From Acidobacteriota bacterium (GTDB taxonomy: Bacteria; Acidobacteriota; Vicinamibacteria; Vicinamibacterales; UBA2999): DNA of 55,401 bases. The position numbers and the translations under genes are program-made. Shown one piece after another: positions 1 to 8,441 of the stretch (positions are counted from its first letter, which is position 1; each line of letters begins with the position of its first letter). The notes below the pieces were generated by a model. The model was not told where the DNA came from. It did not search any database and was given only the letters and a program-made list of their open reading frames with translations. Where the stretch lies: contig JACQZV010000038.1 of the NCBI GenBank assembly GCA_016213695.1, positions 1 through 55,401 on the forward strand, written 5' to 3'.

Positions 1-90
1 GCCCGCCACGCTCGACTGGGCGCCGGCCGCGGCAGCGACGGCGAGCGTCACGCCCGCCGTCGCCACCGCTGCGAGGAATCTGCCGCGCAT
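1..90 (-). CDS. N-terminal fragment of a secreted protein (cut by window edge)
   Basis: An open frame begins with ATG at 90 on the minus strand and runs off the left edge. The 30 visible residues (MRGRFLAAVATAGVTLAVAA, then AAGAQSS) form a typical Sec signal peptide with a cleavage site near AGA-Q. A GGGAGG Shine-Dalgarno lies about 6 nt upstream. Its start is only 14 nt after the stop of the TonB receptor, so it is probably the next gene of the same transcript. The function cannot be told from this fragment. Confidence 0.6.
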   Translation of the reverse strand, partial: MRGRFLAAVATAGVTLAVAAAAGAQSSVAG

Positions 91-104
91 GGTCGCCTCC
101 CGCG

Positions 105-3002
105 CTAGAACGTCGTCCTGAACCCGAACTGCATCGTCCGCGGCTGGAACGCGATGTTGCTGTCGAAGCTCGGTGCGCGGAAGTTGCGCGCCGCCTCGGT
201 GGTGACAAACGAATTGTAGTTCTCGTGGTTGAACAGGTTGAAGACCTCGAGGGTGCCCTCGATCGAGACCCGGCCCCCGAGCGGGAATCGCTTCAGCAGC
301 CGCACGTCCACGCGGTGAATGTCCGATCGGTTGAAGCTGTTGCGCTCGATGAGCGTCCCGTTCGCGCGCAGCCGGCCGGGAGTCGGAGAAGTCGGCGTGA
401 CCGGGCCGCCCATCCCGCCGATGCCCAGCACGTCAACGCCGGAGACCGGCGTGGTCTTGCCATTGTCGCCGAAGAAGTAGAGGCCGCTTGCCTGGAAGCC
501 GTACGGCAGCTGCCAGATCCCATTGAAGGTCAGCCTGTGCATCTGGTCGCCGGCGCGGAAGCGCTCGTACTGCAATACGGGGTGCAGCGTGATCGGGGCA
601 TCGCACGCAAAGACGCCCGGTGACGGGTTGGTGAGCGCGTACTGGCACCCGGCGGCGGTCCGCACGGGCGGGTACTGATAGTCCCAGGCGGTAAACATCG
701 AGTAGCCGAGCGAGGCCTGCCAGTTGCTGGACATGCGCTTGGTGAGATCGATCTGCAGGCCGAGGTCCTCGCCCCCCTTGGGCACATGCTGGTTCATGTT
801 CACGTTGCCCCAGCCGCGATTGGGACGGCGCGTCTGGTCGTTGAACGGATAGTTGGCGCCGGTGGCGGGGTTGTAGGCCACGTTGATGTCCATCTGCGTC
901 AGCACCGAGCGCTCGTCGCTGTACACGAGGTCGGCCGAGAGCGACATATTGGTGCCGAACTGGCGCTGCACGCCGACCGACGCCTGGTGGGCGAACGGGA
1001 TCACCGGATGGTCCGAAGGGAGCGTCAGGAAGAGCGACCGCAGCGCGCCGCTCCGCACCACCTGCTCGTAGGTCGGAATCGGGCCGTTGAACGGGTTGCT
1101 CGCGAAGTCGGGCCGCCCGTCGTTGTTGACCTGCACGTTGATGATCTGCGTCTCGGTGTAATAGGCGTGCGCCGCGCCGGTGCCGCCGCCGTAGAAGAGT
1201 CCCCAGCCGCCGCGCATCACCGTGCGGTCGTCGAGGCTGTACGCGAAGCCGAGGCGCGGCTGGACGTTGTTCTTGTCGAGCGGCCGGTTCGGCTGGAGCC
1301 AGGGGTCGAAGCCGCGCTCCTCACCATAGGTGCCCTTGATGATGTCGTAGCGCACGCCGAGGTTGAACGTCAGCTTGCCGATCGTCCAGTCGTCCTGCGC
1401 CCAGCCGGCCACGCTCGTAATCGGATTGTTCGACTCGAAGTTGCCGACCGCGAGCTGGTAGAACCGGGCAATCGGGCTGAGCGCGTTGAGGTTCCACGTC
1501 GAGATGTCGTTCCACACCGGGAACAACTGCTCGATGTTGGCCGGTATCGGCCCGCCCTGGACGTCCAGGAAGCCGTTGGAGTTGATGCCCAGGAAGATCG
1601 GCTGGCTGCTGTAGACGTACTCGGCGCCCAGGTTCAGATCGTGGCGGCCACCCCGGTTGAACCCGTAGGTGAAGTCGTTCCGGAGGCTGGGGCCCTTCTC
1701 GGTCAGGATCTGCGGCGAGCGATTGTGCTGCTGGCCGACTCGATATCCGCGAAACTGGATGGTCGGCGACCCGTTGGTCTTCCCGTACGGGGCCAGCGGG
1801 TGATTCGGCCAGTTCACGATCGGCTGGGTCGTCCAGTGGTACCGGTTCCAGTTCACCGCCAGTTCGTTCACGGCGCGGTCGCCGATGACGTGCGTCAATC
1901 GGTTCGCGACGCTCTCGCTCTCTTTCGGCACCGAGGTCGCCGACGACGGATGCAGGTTGCCGCCAGACCAGCGGGCGTCGAGCGGATCGAAGGACCGCTG
2001 CACGTTGGTGCGCACCGTCAGGCGCGTCCGCGGCGAGAACTGGTAATCGAGGCGGACGCCGCCCTTCTTCTCGGTCCGCGTGCCCGGCTGGTCGACGTTG
2101 AAGCTCGGGAAGGGACTCGAGTACGTGCGGACGTACGGCTCGCGCTCGTATTCGAAGTTGGCGAAGTAGTGGAACCGGTCCCGCACAATCGGACCGCCAT
2201 AGGTCGTGCTGAACTGCTGGTTGGAATACGGCAGCACCCGCTTCTGGATGGGGTCGGCCGCGTTGAACGCGTCGTCGCGAAAGTACCCCGACACGCTGCC
2301 GGCCGCCGAGTTCGTGCCGCTCTTCGTGATGGCGTTCACCTGCATGCCGGTCGAACGCCCCTGGCGGGCGTCGAACCGGTTGGTGATGACCTCGAACTCC
2401 GCGATGGTGTCCTTGCTGAACCGCGGCTGGCCGAAGGTCGTGGCAATGAGCTGCGTCACCTGCTGGCCGTCGACGTTCAGCTGGAAGCTCGCGCCCGGTA
2501 TTTCGGCGACGAAGTTCTGGCGGCTGCCCGGGGACAGCAGCGTGAGGTCGACCCAGTTGCGGCCGTTGAGCGGCAGATTCTCGACCTGCTGCGCGCTGAT
2601 CGTGCTCCCGAGCGTGGACTGGGTGACGTTGATGAGGGGCGCCTCGCCGGTCACCGTCACCGATTCCTGGAGGGCGGCTGGTGACATCTGCAGGTTGACG
2701 ACCGCCTGCTGCCCGACCTGCAGCTGCAGCCCGGTGCGTTCGAGGGAGGCAAAACCCGCGAGCTCGAGTCGAATCCGGTACGTCCCGATGCGCACCGACA
2801 GGCGGTAGCCCCCGGCATTGTCGCTGACGGCCTCGAAGCTGTTGCCGCTGGCTTCATGTATCGCGGTCACGACGACACCGGGCAGGACGCCGCCGGTCGT
2901 GTCGGTGACCGTGCCGCTGAGGACCGCCTCCTGCGCGGCCGCCAGTGCAGGGAGCAGGAGTACGGCCAGAAGTAGCGCAAGCCGCTGGAGCGAATTCGTC
3001 AT
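105..3002 (-). CDS. TonB-dependent outer-membrane receptor with carboxypeptidase-regulatory-like domain (Oar type)
   Basis: This is an outer-membrane beta-barrel transporter energised by TonB; the substrate is unknown. The start at 3002 (MTNSLQRL) is chosen because GGAGGA lies about 6 nt upstream and a clean signal peptide ending ALAAAQ follows; an in-frame start 13 codons further upstream is less likely. Residues about 26-110 are a carboxypeptidase-regulatory-like beta-sandwich (GTVTDTTGGVLPGVVVTA). Residues about 120-235 are the plug (PLNGRNWVDLTLLSPG), and the remainder is the barrel, ending in the aromatic C-terminus FGFRTTF expected for BAM recognition. At 965 residues it fits the large Oar-like receptors common in Acidobacteriota. 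A DUF6152-type pair and an unknown secreted protein lie upstream on the same strand, which suggests co-expression. Confidence 0.93.
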   Translation of the reverse strand: MTNSLQRLALLLAVLLLPALAAAQEAVLSGTVTDTTGGVLPGVVVTAIHEASGNSFEAVSDNAGGYRLSVRIGTYRIRLELAGFASLERTGLQLQVGQQAVVNLQMSPAALQESVTVTGEAPLINVTQSTLGSTISAQQVENLPLNGRNWVDLTLLSPGSRQNFVAEIPGASFQLNVDGQQVTQLIATTFGQPRFSKDTIAEFEVITNRFDARQGRSTGMQVNAITKSGTNSAAGSVSGYFRDDAFNAADPIQKRVLPYSNQQFSTTYGGPIVRDRFHYFANFEYEREPYVRTYSSPFPSFNVDQPGTRTEKKGGVRLDYQFSPRTRLTVRTNVQRSFDPLDARWSGGNLHPSSATSVPKESESVANRLTHVIGDRAVNELAVNWNRYHWTTQPIVNWPNHPLAPYGKTNGSPTIQFRGYRVGQQHNRSPQILTEKGPSLRNDFTYGFNRGGRHDLNLGAEYVYSSQPIFLGINSNGFLDVQGGPIPANIEQLFPVWNDISTWNLNALSPIARFYQLAVGNFESNNPITSVAGWAQDDWTIGKLTFNLGVRYDIIKGTYGEERGFDPWLQPNRPLDKNNVQPRLGFAYSLDDRTVMRGGWGLFYGGGTGAAHAYYTETQIINVQVNNDGRPDFASNPFNGPIPTYEQVVRSGALRSLFLTLPSDHPVIPFAHQASVGVQRQFGTNMSLSADLVYSDERSVLTQMDINVAYNPATGANYPFNDQTRRPNRGWGNVNMNQHVPKGGEDLGLQIDLTKRMSSNWQASLGYSMFTAWDYQYPPVRTAAGCQYALTNPSPGVFACDAPITLHPVLQYERFRAGDQMHRLTFNGIWQLPYGFQASGLYFFGDNGKTTPVSGVDVLGIGGMGGPVTPTSPTPGRLRANGTLIERNSFNRSDIHRVDVRLLKRFPLGGRVSIEGTLEVFNLFNHENYNSFVTTEAARNFRAPSFDSNIAFQPRTMQFGFRTTF

Positions 3003-3072
3003 CGGTATCCTCCGGAGTTGTGACGGGCGGACGGACCGCACGGGTCTGCCCGCATGGAAATCTGTGGGACTG

Positions 3073-3921
3073 TCATCGACTCGACGAGGCCGCGGTCTTC
3101 CTGACGCTCGCGGGCACCGGCATCACGACGTAGACGTTGCCGGTCTCGGTATCGACCGTCGTCAGATCGCGCACGGCCGCCCCGTTGCGTGTTTCGACCA
3201 GCGTCCCCGCATAGAACGCTTCCACCTTGTTGAGCGGGTTGTTCCAGTCCTGATAGTTGCCGTAGGTGAACTGCGTGGCGATGTTCCCTTCGCGGACGGC
3301 GACGCGCTCCGCCATGTATTTCGCGTTCAGCGTGGCGGTGGCGATGGCGCCCGGAACGCCCGGGATCGGGTAGGTGACGACCGGCGTGCCCGTGTCGTTC
3401 GCCACCGTCGTCTTGTCGCCGCCGGCGGCGGCCGCCTTGGGTGCGCCCTGCGGCCCCGCCCAGAGCCGAATCAACCGTTCGTGGAGCGCGCCCGGCCGTG
3501 GAGTCGCCTTGCCGCGTCCGGCGACGAGTTCGGCACCCACCACGTCCTCATCCCACGCGTACTGGCCGCTGACGACCTCGATGGCCTTGTACTCCTGGCC
3601 GTTCGGGCGCGCGCAGGCGTACTGGATCCGCTGCCCGGGCACCTGGTAGTTCGTGCTGACGCGGTAGGCCGTCAGCCTGCACGGCTGGCCGTCCACCTGG
3701 ATGGTGCCCGTCGCCTTGTGCTCCAGGGTGGCAACCGCCTCGACCTCCTGCGGCCCGCGCAGCATGCCCATGTGCCAGAACCAGTTGAAGAGCACCGCCT
3801 TGACGTCTTTCGCCCCTGGCGCGGGCGTATAACGGGCCGGGGGCGCCGGCTGCTGCGCGAGCACGGACGCGGCGGCCAGCGCCACGGCGGCCGTGAGAAG
3901 ACCGACTCTGTTGGTTCGCAT
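3073..3921 (-). CDS. secreted protein of unknown function
   Basis: A 282-residue protein with a signal peptide (MRTNRVGLLTAAVALAAASV, cleavage near VLAQ). No catalytic motif was recognised. The body has patches such as VLFNWFWHMGMLRG, a Cys pair (QPCRL and QYACARPNG), and a C-terminal region (TVDTETGNVYVVMPVPASVR) rich in beta-strands. This resembles secreted acidobacterial proteins that measure or bind a substrate, but I cannot assign a family. It lies 13 nt after the stop of the preceding secreted protein and 70 nt before the TonB receptor, so all are probably one transcription unit. A start at 3921 fits a purine-rich stretch (AGGACGGG) upstream. Confidence 0.75.
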   Translation of the reverse strand: MRTNRVGLLTAAVALAAASVLAQQPAPPARYTPAPGAKDVKAVLFNWFWHMGMLRGPQEVEAVATLEHKATGTIQVDGQPCRLTAYRVSTNYQVPGQRIQYACARPNGQEYKAIEVVSGQYAWDEDVVGAELVAGRGKATPRPGALHERLIRLWAGPQGAPKAAAAGGDKTTVANDTGTPVVTYPIPGVPGAIATATLNAKYMAERVAVREGNIATQFTYGNYQDWNNPLNKVEAFYAGTLVETRNGAAVRDLTTVDTETGNVYVVMPVPASVRKTAASSSR

Positions 3922-3934
3922 CGGGGGTCCCGTC

Positions 3935-4816
3935 CTAGTGGCGAATCTGCGTCACCATGTTCGCGCGGTCGTAATCGCGGCACGGCTGCCCCTCGGGCAG
4001 GAAGGCGTTCGGGTTGGTATTGAGCCGCAGCTGGCGCGGCGCCAGGACCCACGGCTCGAGCAGGACTTCGGGGTCCTCGACCGTCACCTCATACGTAAGC
4101 GTGTTGCCGTCCCGCCGGAGGCGCTCGACGACGCGCATCCTGTCGGAATGGAAATACCCGCCGCGGTCGAGCCACGTCAGGTCGTTGAAGGCGATCGAGT
4201 CGATGACGAGCGTATCGCCCTCCCAGTGTCCGACCGAATGCCCGTAGAAGTACACGTCGAGCGACCGGACCGGGTCGTGCTTGCGGCCGTCAGTCGGGAT
4301 CGCGCGGTAGTCGGCCGGTTGCGAGCTCGCGCCCGTCCCCGTATAGAAGAAGACGATGTCGGCGGCGGTCTGGAGGATCCGCACCGGCGGCCCGACGCGC
4401 GGAATCCCGAGTGGCTGGCAGACAAACAGCGGATCCTCGGTGTTGGTGTTCATGTCGAGGTACTGCACCTTGTCCCAGTGCTCCGGCCGGTAGATCGGGT
4501 GGTTCGGGTTGTTGCGGCCGGTGAACTCGCCGTCGAATGACTGATTGGTGTAGCCGTCGCAGTTCACCTGGGTCGGCCCGCATCGGCGCGAGGGAAAGAT
4601 CTCCTCGACGTTGCCCTTGTCGTCGACGTCGACCGGCCGGCCGGCGCCGCCGCCTCCGCCCCACATGCCGCTCAGATCCGGCTTGCCGTCGGGCATGCGC
4701 GGTGTGGCCACGGCCGCGCCGGGGCCTGCGGCGCGTGTTTGCGCGGCCGCGGCGATGGTGGATGCGGCCGCTGCGAGTGCCAGCGCGGGGGCGATGTGCA
4801 GAAATCGGCGCCTCAT
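3935..4816 (-). CDS. secreted DUF6152-partner family protein (module 1)
   Basis: A 293-residue exported protein of unknown function (signal peptide MRRRFLHIAPALALAAAAST). It belongs to the paralogous family found six times in this window: an N-terminal DGKPDLSGMWGG box, a central GHWEGDTLVIDS box and a C-terminal ERLRR...TYEVTVEDPEV box before a LxPW-like segment. The frame stays open further upstream, but that part overlaps the DUF6152 gene out of frame, so it is rejected. The ATG at 4816 has GAGGG 7 nt upstream; an ATG two codons earlier is too close to that site. It follows the DUF6152 gene by 11 nt, indicating coupled expression. Confidence 0.85.
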   Translation of the reverse strand: MRRRFLHIAPALALAAAASTIAAAAQTRAAGPGAAVATPRMPDGKPDLSGMWGGGGGAGRPVDVDDKGNVEEIFPSRRCGPTQVNCDGYTNQSFDGEFTGRNNPNHPIYRPEHWDKVQYLDMNTNTEDPLFVCQPLGIPRVGPPVRILQTAADIVFFYTGTGASSQPADYRAIPTDGRKHDPVRSLDVYFYGHSVGHWEGDTLVIDSIAFNDLTWLDRGGYFHSDRMRVVERLRRDGNTLTYEVTVEDPEVLLEPWVLAPRQLRLNTNPNAFLPEGQPCRDYDRANMVTQIRH

Positions 4817-4827
4817 CGTCATCCCTC

Positions 4828-5235
4828 TCAGTTGCCGCTCGGATCGCCGAACCAGAAGACCATTTCCTTCCCGTCGGGGAAGATGAGCGTCCGCAGGAAC
4901 CCCATCGGGTTGCCGTTGCGCGCCGCGTAGCCCTTCACCGTGTACGTGGCGCCGGCTTCGAGCGCGCCCGGTCCGGACCTGGCCAGCCCGCGGCTGCGCA
5001 GGGTGCCGGCGTTGGTCGTCTGGAACACCCACTCGGTCTTCGTGCCGTCGGTGTTGGCGACCTCGAGATGGAGCATGGAATGCGGGTTGATGAACTCCAT
5101 CTTCTTGAGGGCGCCGGTGATCTCAATCGGCTTCTGCATGTCGTACTGGGCCGCCACGGCATGGTGCGCCAGCGCCGGCACCGCTGCCAGCACGAGTCCG
5201 AGCCCCGCCACGATGCCCAACCAGCTGTACTTCAT
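4828..5235 (-). CDS. DUF6152-type small secreted protein with predicted His-His mature N-terminus (module 1)
   Basis: A 135-residue protein starting at ATG 5235, with GGAGGA upstream. Signal peptide MKYSWLGIVAGLGLVLAAVP is followed by ALA and a predicted cut directly before HHAVAAQYD. The mature part has the family signature: a G-A-L-x-K-M-E-F-I-NPH box near residue 58, then TEWVFQT and a Y-x-V-K-G-Y-A-A-R-N-G segment. Cleavage would leave His1-His2 at the N-terminus, as in copper histidine-brace proteins; this is inference. The longer open frame upstream reads through a heptamer repeat and is rejected. It is the first gene of the transcript leading to the partner protein and TonB receptor. 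Confidence 0.88.
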   Translation of the reverse strand: MKYSWLGIVAGLGLVLAAVPALAHHAVAAQYDMQKPIEITGALKKMEFINPHSMLHLEVANTDGTKTEWVFQTTNAGTLRSRGLARSGPGALEAGATYTVKGYAARNGNPMGFLRTLIFPDGKEMVFWFGDPSGN

Positions 5236-5252
5236 TGCACGTCCTCCGATGA

Positions 5253-5290
5253 ACAAGTCACAAGTCACAAGGCACAAGTCACAAGGCACA
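5253..5290. repeat. heptanucleotide tandem repeat, word ACAAG(T/G)C
   Basis: Five head-to-tail 7-nt units run from 5253 to 5287 (ACAAGTC, ACAAGTC, ACAAGGC, ACAAGTC, ACAAGGC) with a partial sixth. The array lies in the divergent gap between the DUF6152 gene and the Ser/Thr kinase. The same word occurs near 33593 and 36221-36314. Confidence 0.9.
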
Positions 5291-5396
5291 ACTGCGAGCC
5301 CGACGCGCCGGAGTCTACTCTGATGCCGGAGGAGCGTCAATAAACCGGCGGCCTTCCACCTTTGATCCGAACGCGCCATAATCCGTCCGGTTCCCC

Positions 5397-8300
5397 ATGG
5401 GCAACCTGAAAGACCGCGGGTCCTCGGCTCTGCCTCCCGATTCCGAGGTCACGAGACTGCCGGAGCGCCCGGGCGCGCCCGGTGCGGACGACGAGTCCAC
5501 TACCTCTACCGCCAGTACCGCGACGGGCCGGACCGACGCGCCAGGCTCCGCGACCTCCGATCTCGACGACGCCACCTTCGTACTGTCCGAGTCGCGCACG
5601 CGTCAGCAGGGCCCGGGGCCGCTGACGGCGGGGCAGATGTTCGGGCCGCGCTACCGGATCATCCGCCTGTTGGGGATGGGCGGCATGGGCGCGGTCTACC
5701 AGGCGTGGGACGGCGAGCTCGATGTCGTCGTCGCGCTCAAGGTGATTCGGCCGGAGGCGACAGCCGATCGCGACAGCACCCGCGCGGTCGAGCGGCGCTT
5801 CAAGCAGGAGCTGCTGCTGGCGCGGCAGGTCACGCACAAGAACGTCGTCCGCATTCACGATCTCGGCGAGATCGACGGCATCAAGTACATCACGATGTCG
5901 TACATCGATGGCGCCGACCTCGCCACGACCCTGCGGCTCGAGGGCAAGCTGGAGGTACCGGCGGCGTTGCGGATCATGCGCCAGGTCGCGTCGGGTCTGG
6001 CCGCCGCGCACGACGCGGGCGTCGTGCACCGCGATCTCAAGCCGGCCAACATCATGATCGAGGGCGACAACGCCGTGATCATGGATTTCGGGATCGCGCG
6101 CTCCGCCTCAGGGGCGCCGCCGGCGGCGACCACGGTGATCCTGCCGCCCGGCATCCGGCGGGCGGGGCCGCAGACGTCGGAGGCGACGATGGCGGGGACC
6201 ATCGTCGGCACCGTGGCCTACATGGCCCCCGAGCAGGCGCGCGGCGAGGCGGTCGATCATCGCGCCGACCTCTACGCACTCGGCCTCATCGCCTCCGACA
6301 TGCTGCTGGGTCCCGGCGTGCGGCCGCAGGCGAGCCTCGCCGAACTGCGGAGCCCGAAGCGCGACCCGCCGCCGCCGCTGCGCGCGTTCGACCCGGCGAT
6401 TCCCGAAGCGCTCGAACGTGTCGTGCGGCGCTGCGTCGAGCCCGACGCGTCGGCACGGTTTCAGACGACGGCGGCGCTCGTTGCCGAGCTCGATCGCCTC
6501 GACGACCAGGGGGAGCTGTTGCCGATTGTGCGGCGGCTGACGCCGCGTCTGGTGGCGGCGACCGCGCTCGTGGTGATCGCGCTGACGGCCGCCACGTTCT
6601 ATGTCACGCGCCGGGCGGTGGAGCCGGTCGCGCAGCCGGACCCGGTGTCGGTCGTGATTGCGGACTTCGAGAACCGCACGAACGACCCGGCATTCGACCG
6701 TACGCTCGAGCCGATGCTGAAGCTTGCGCTGGAGGGCGCCGGGTTCATCAGCGCGTTCGATCGGACCGGCGTCCGCGCGCTTGGCGGGACGGCGCCGGAA
6801 CAGTTGAACGAGCGCGCGGCGCAGGAGATTGCCGTCCGGCAGGGCTTCGGCGTCGTCGTGTCCGGCTCCCTGGTCCGCGACGGCACCGGGTTCAGCGTGG
6901 CGGTCAAGGCCATACAGGCGGTGACCGGTGATGTCATCACGACGACCGAGGATCGCGTGCGGACCAGGGACGAGGTGCTGCCCGCGGTCACGGAGATGGC
7001 CGCCTCCATTCGGACCGCGCTCGGGGACGACACGTCGGAGTCGGCGCAGCTGTTCGCGATGGACACGCTGTCGGCGACGTCGCTCGAAGTGGTCCGGCAG
7101 TACGCGGCCGCGACCGAAGCGTGGTCCAACGGCAAGTACGACGAGGCGTTCGAGGGGTTTTCGCGGGCCGTGCAGATGGACCCGAACTTCGGCATGGGCT
7201 ACCAGGGTCTGGCCCAGGTGTCGCGGAATCTGGACAAGCCGCAGGATGCCGAGAAGTACATCAAAGAGGCGCTGCGGCACGTCGACGGCATGACGGAGCG
7301 CGAACGGTTCCGCGCGCGCGGCTTCTTCTACCGGGTGACCGGCGACTACCCGGCCTGCGTCAAGGAGTACGGCGACCTGATCGCCCGCTACGCGGCCGAC
7401 GTGGCGGCCCATAACCAGCTCGCCTTGTGCTCGACGTTCCTGCGGAACATGCCGAAGGCCGTGGACGAGATGCGGGCGGTCGTCAAGATTGTGCCGCAGA
7501 GCGTGATCCTGCGCGGCAACCTGGCGCTGTACGAGTCGTACTCGGGCAATTTCGAGGCCGGGGAACGCGAGGCGCGGGCCGTCCGGGAGCCGCGCGTCTT
7601 CCCGGTGCTGGCGCTCGCGTTCGGACAACTGGGCCAGGGGAAAGTTCGTGAGGCGCGCGACACGTACCAGCGGCTCGCGGGGCTCGGCGCGCAGGGCACC
7701 TCGTACGCGTCCAGCGGTCTCGCCGACCTGGCCGTCTACGAGGGTCGATTCTCCGAGGCGGCGCGGATGCTCGAGCAGGGCGCGGCCGCCGATCTGGCCG
7801 ACAAGAACCCCGACCGGGCCGCCGTCAAGTTTGCCGCGGCGGCTTACGCCTACCTCTCCCGGGGCGAGACACGTGCCGCCCAGGCGGCCGCCGAGCAGGC
7901 CCTCACGCATGGGCGGACCGTGAACGTGCAGTTTCTGGCCGCGCGGTCGCTCGTGGAAGCCGATCGGATCGAGCGAGGGCGAGCGGTGGGGGCGGGCCTG
8001 GCCTCGCAGCTGCCGGCCGCGGCTCAGGCCCACGCGAAGATCATCGAGGGACTGATCGCCCTGAAGAGCGGTGCGCTGCCGCAGGCCATCAAGGCGCTGA
8101 CCGATGGCAACGCCCTGCTCGACACGTGGGTTGGACACTTCGAGCTCGGGCGGGCCTATCTGGCAGCGGGGCAGTTCATCCAGGCCGATTCTGAGTTCGA
8201 CCGGTGCCTCAAGCGGCGCGGCGAGGCGCTGTCGCTCTTCCTGGACGAGCAGCCGACCTACGGCTATCTGCCGGCGGTGTACTACTACCAGGGCCGCGTG

Positions 8301-8417
8301 CGGGAGGGGCTCAACAGCGCGGGGTTTGCCGAGTCGTACCGGATGTATCTGGCCATGCGCGGCCAGTCGAAGGAAGACCCGCTCGCCGCCGACATCCGGC
8401 GGCGCACGGGCCCGTAA
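5397..8417 (+). CDS. membrane-anchored serine/threonine protein kinase with C-terminal TPRs
   Basis: A 1006-residue receptor-like kinase. A disordered, Pro/Ser/Thr-rich leader (1-80) precedes a Hanks-type kinase domain, about 86-345. Visible motifs are the glycine loop LLGMGGMGAVY, the ATP lysine K115 (VALKVI), the catalytic loop HRDLKPAN (H211-D213), DFG at 230-232 and the APEQARG segment. One transmembrane helix lies near 384-405. The outer part starts with a FlgO/TolB-like fold (VVIADFENRTNDPAFDRTLE), followed by many TPRs from about 570 to 990. No PASTA repeats are present. The start ATG 5397 has no Shine-Dalgarno; a CATAAT -10 at 5377-5382 would give a leader of about 7 nt. It stands alone, so its targets are unknown; the TPRs suggest periplasmic protein sensing. 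Confidence 0.93.
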   Translation: MGNLKDRGSSALPPDSEVTRLPERPGAPGADDESTTSTASTATGRTDAPGSATSDLDDATFVLSESRTRQQGPGPLTAGQMFGPRYRIIRLLGMGGMGAVYQAWDGELDVVVALKVIRPEATADRDSTRAVERRFKQELLLARQVTHKNVVRIHDLGEIDGIKYITMSYIDGADLATTLRLEGKLEVPAALRIMRQVASGLAAAHDAGVVHRDLKPANIMIEGDNAVIMDFGIARSASGAPPAATTVILPPGIRRAGPQTSEATMAGTIVGTVAYMAPEQARGEAVDHRADLYALGLIASDMLLGPGVRPQASLAELRSPKRDPPPPLRAFDPAIPEALERVVRRCVEPDASARFQTTAALVAELDRLDDQGELLPIVRRLTPRLVAATALVVIALTAATFYVTRRAVEPVAQPDPVSVVIADFENRTNDPAFDRTLEPMLKLALEGAGFISAFDRTGVRALGGTAPEQLNERAAQEIAVRQGFGVVVSGSLVRDGTGFSVAVKAIQAVTGDVITTTEDRVRTRDEVLPAVTEMAASIRTALGDDTSESAQLFAMDTLSATSLEVVRQYAAATEAWSNGKYDEAFEGFSRAVQMDPNFGMGYQGLAQVSRNLDKPQDAEKYIKEALRHVDGMTERERFRARGFFYRVTGDYPACVKEYGDLIARYAADVAAHNQLALCSTFLRNMPKAVDEMRAVVKIVPQSVILRGNLALYESYSGNFEAGEREARAVREPRVFPVLALAFGQLGQGKVREARDTYQRLAGLGAQGTSYASSGLADLAVYEGRFSEAARMLEQGAAADLADKNPDRAAVKFAAAAYAYLSRGETRAAQAAAEQALTHGRTVNVQFLAARSLVEADRIERGRAVGAGLASQLPAAAQAHAKIIEGLIALKSGALPQAIKALTDGNALLDTWVGHFELGRAYLAAGQFIQADSEFDRCLKRRGEALSLFLDEQPTYGYLPAVYYYQGRVREGLNSAGFAESYRMYLAMRGQSKEDPLAADIRRRTGP

Positions 8418-8441
8418 CAGCGCCGGCGCTCCCCGCCGGGA

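Noticed and set aside
786..2684. Long plus-strand open frame opposite the TonB receptor gene
   Set aside because: It is antisense to a well-supported gene, has shadow-like Arg/Val/Ala-rich composition and no family features; such frames are expected at this GC content.
6108..8138. 676-codon minus-strand frame inside the kinase gene
   Set aside because: Shadow of the TPR region; no start site signals or family resemblance.
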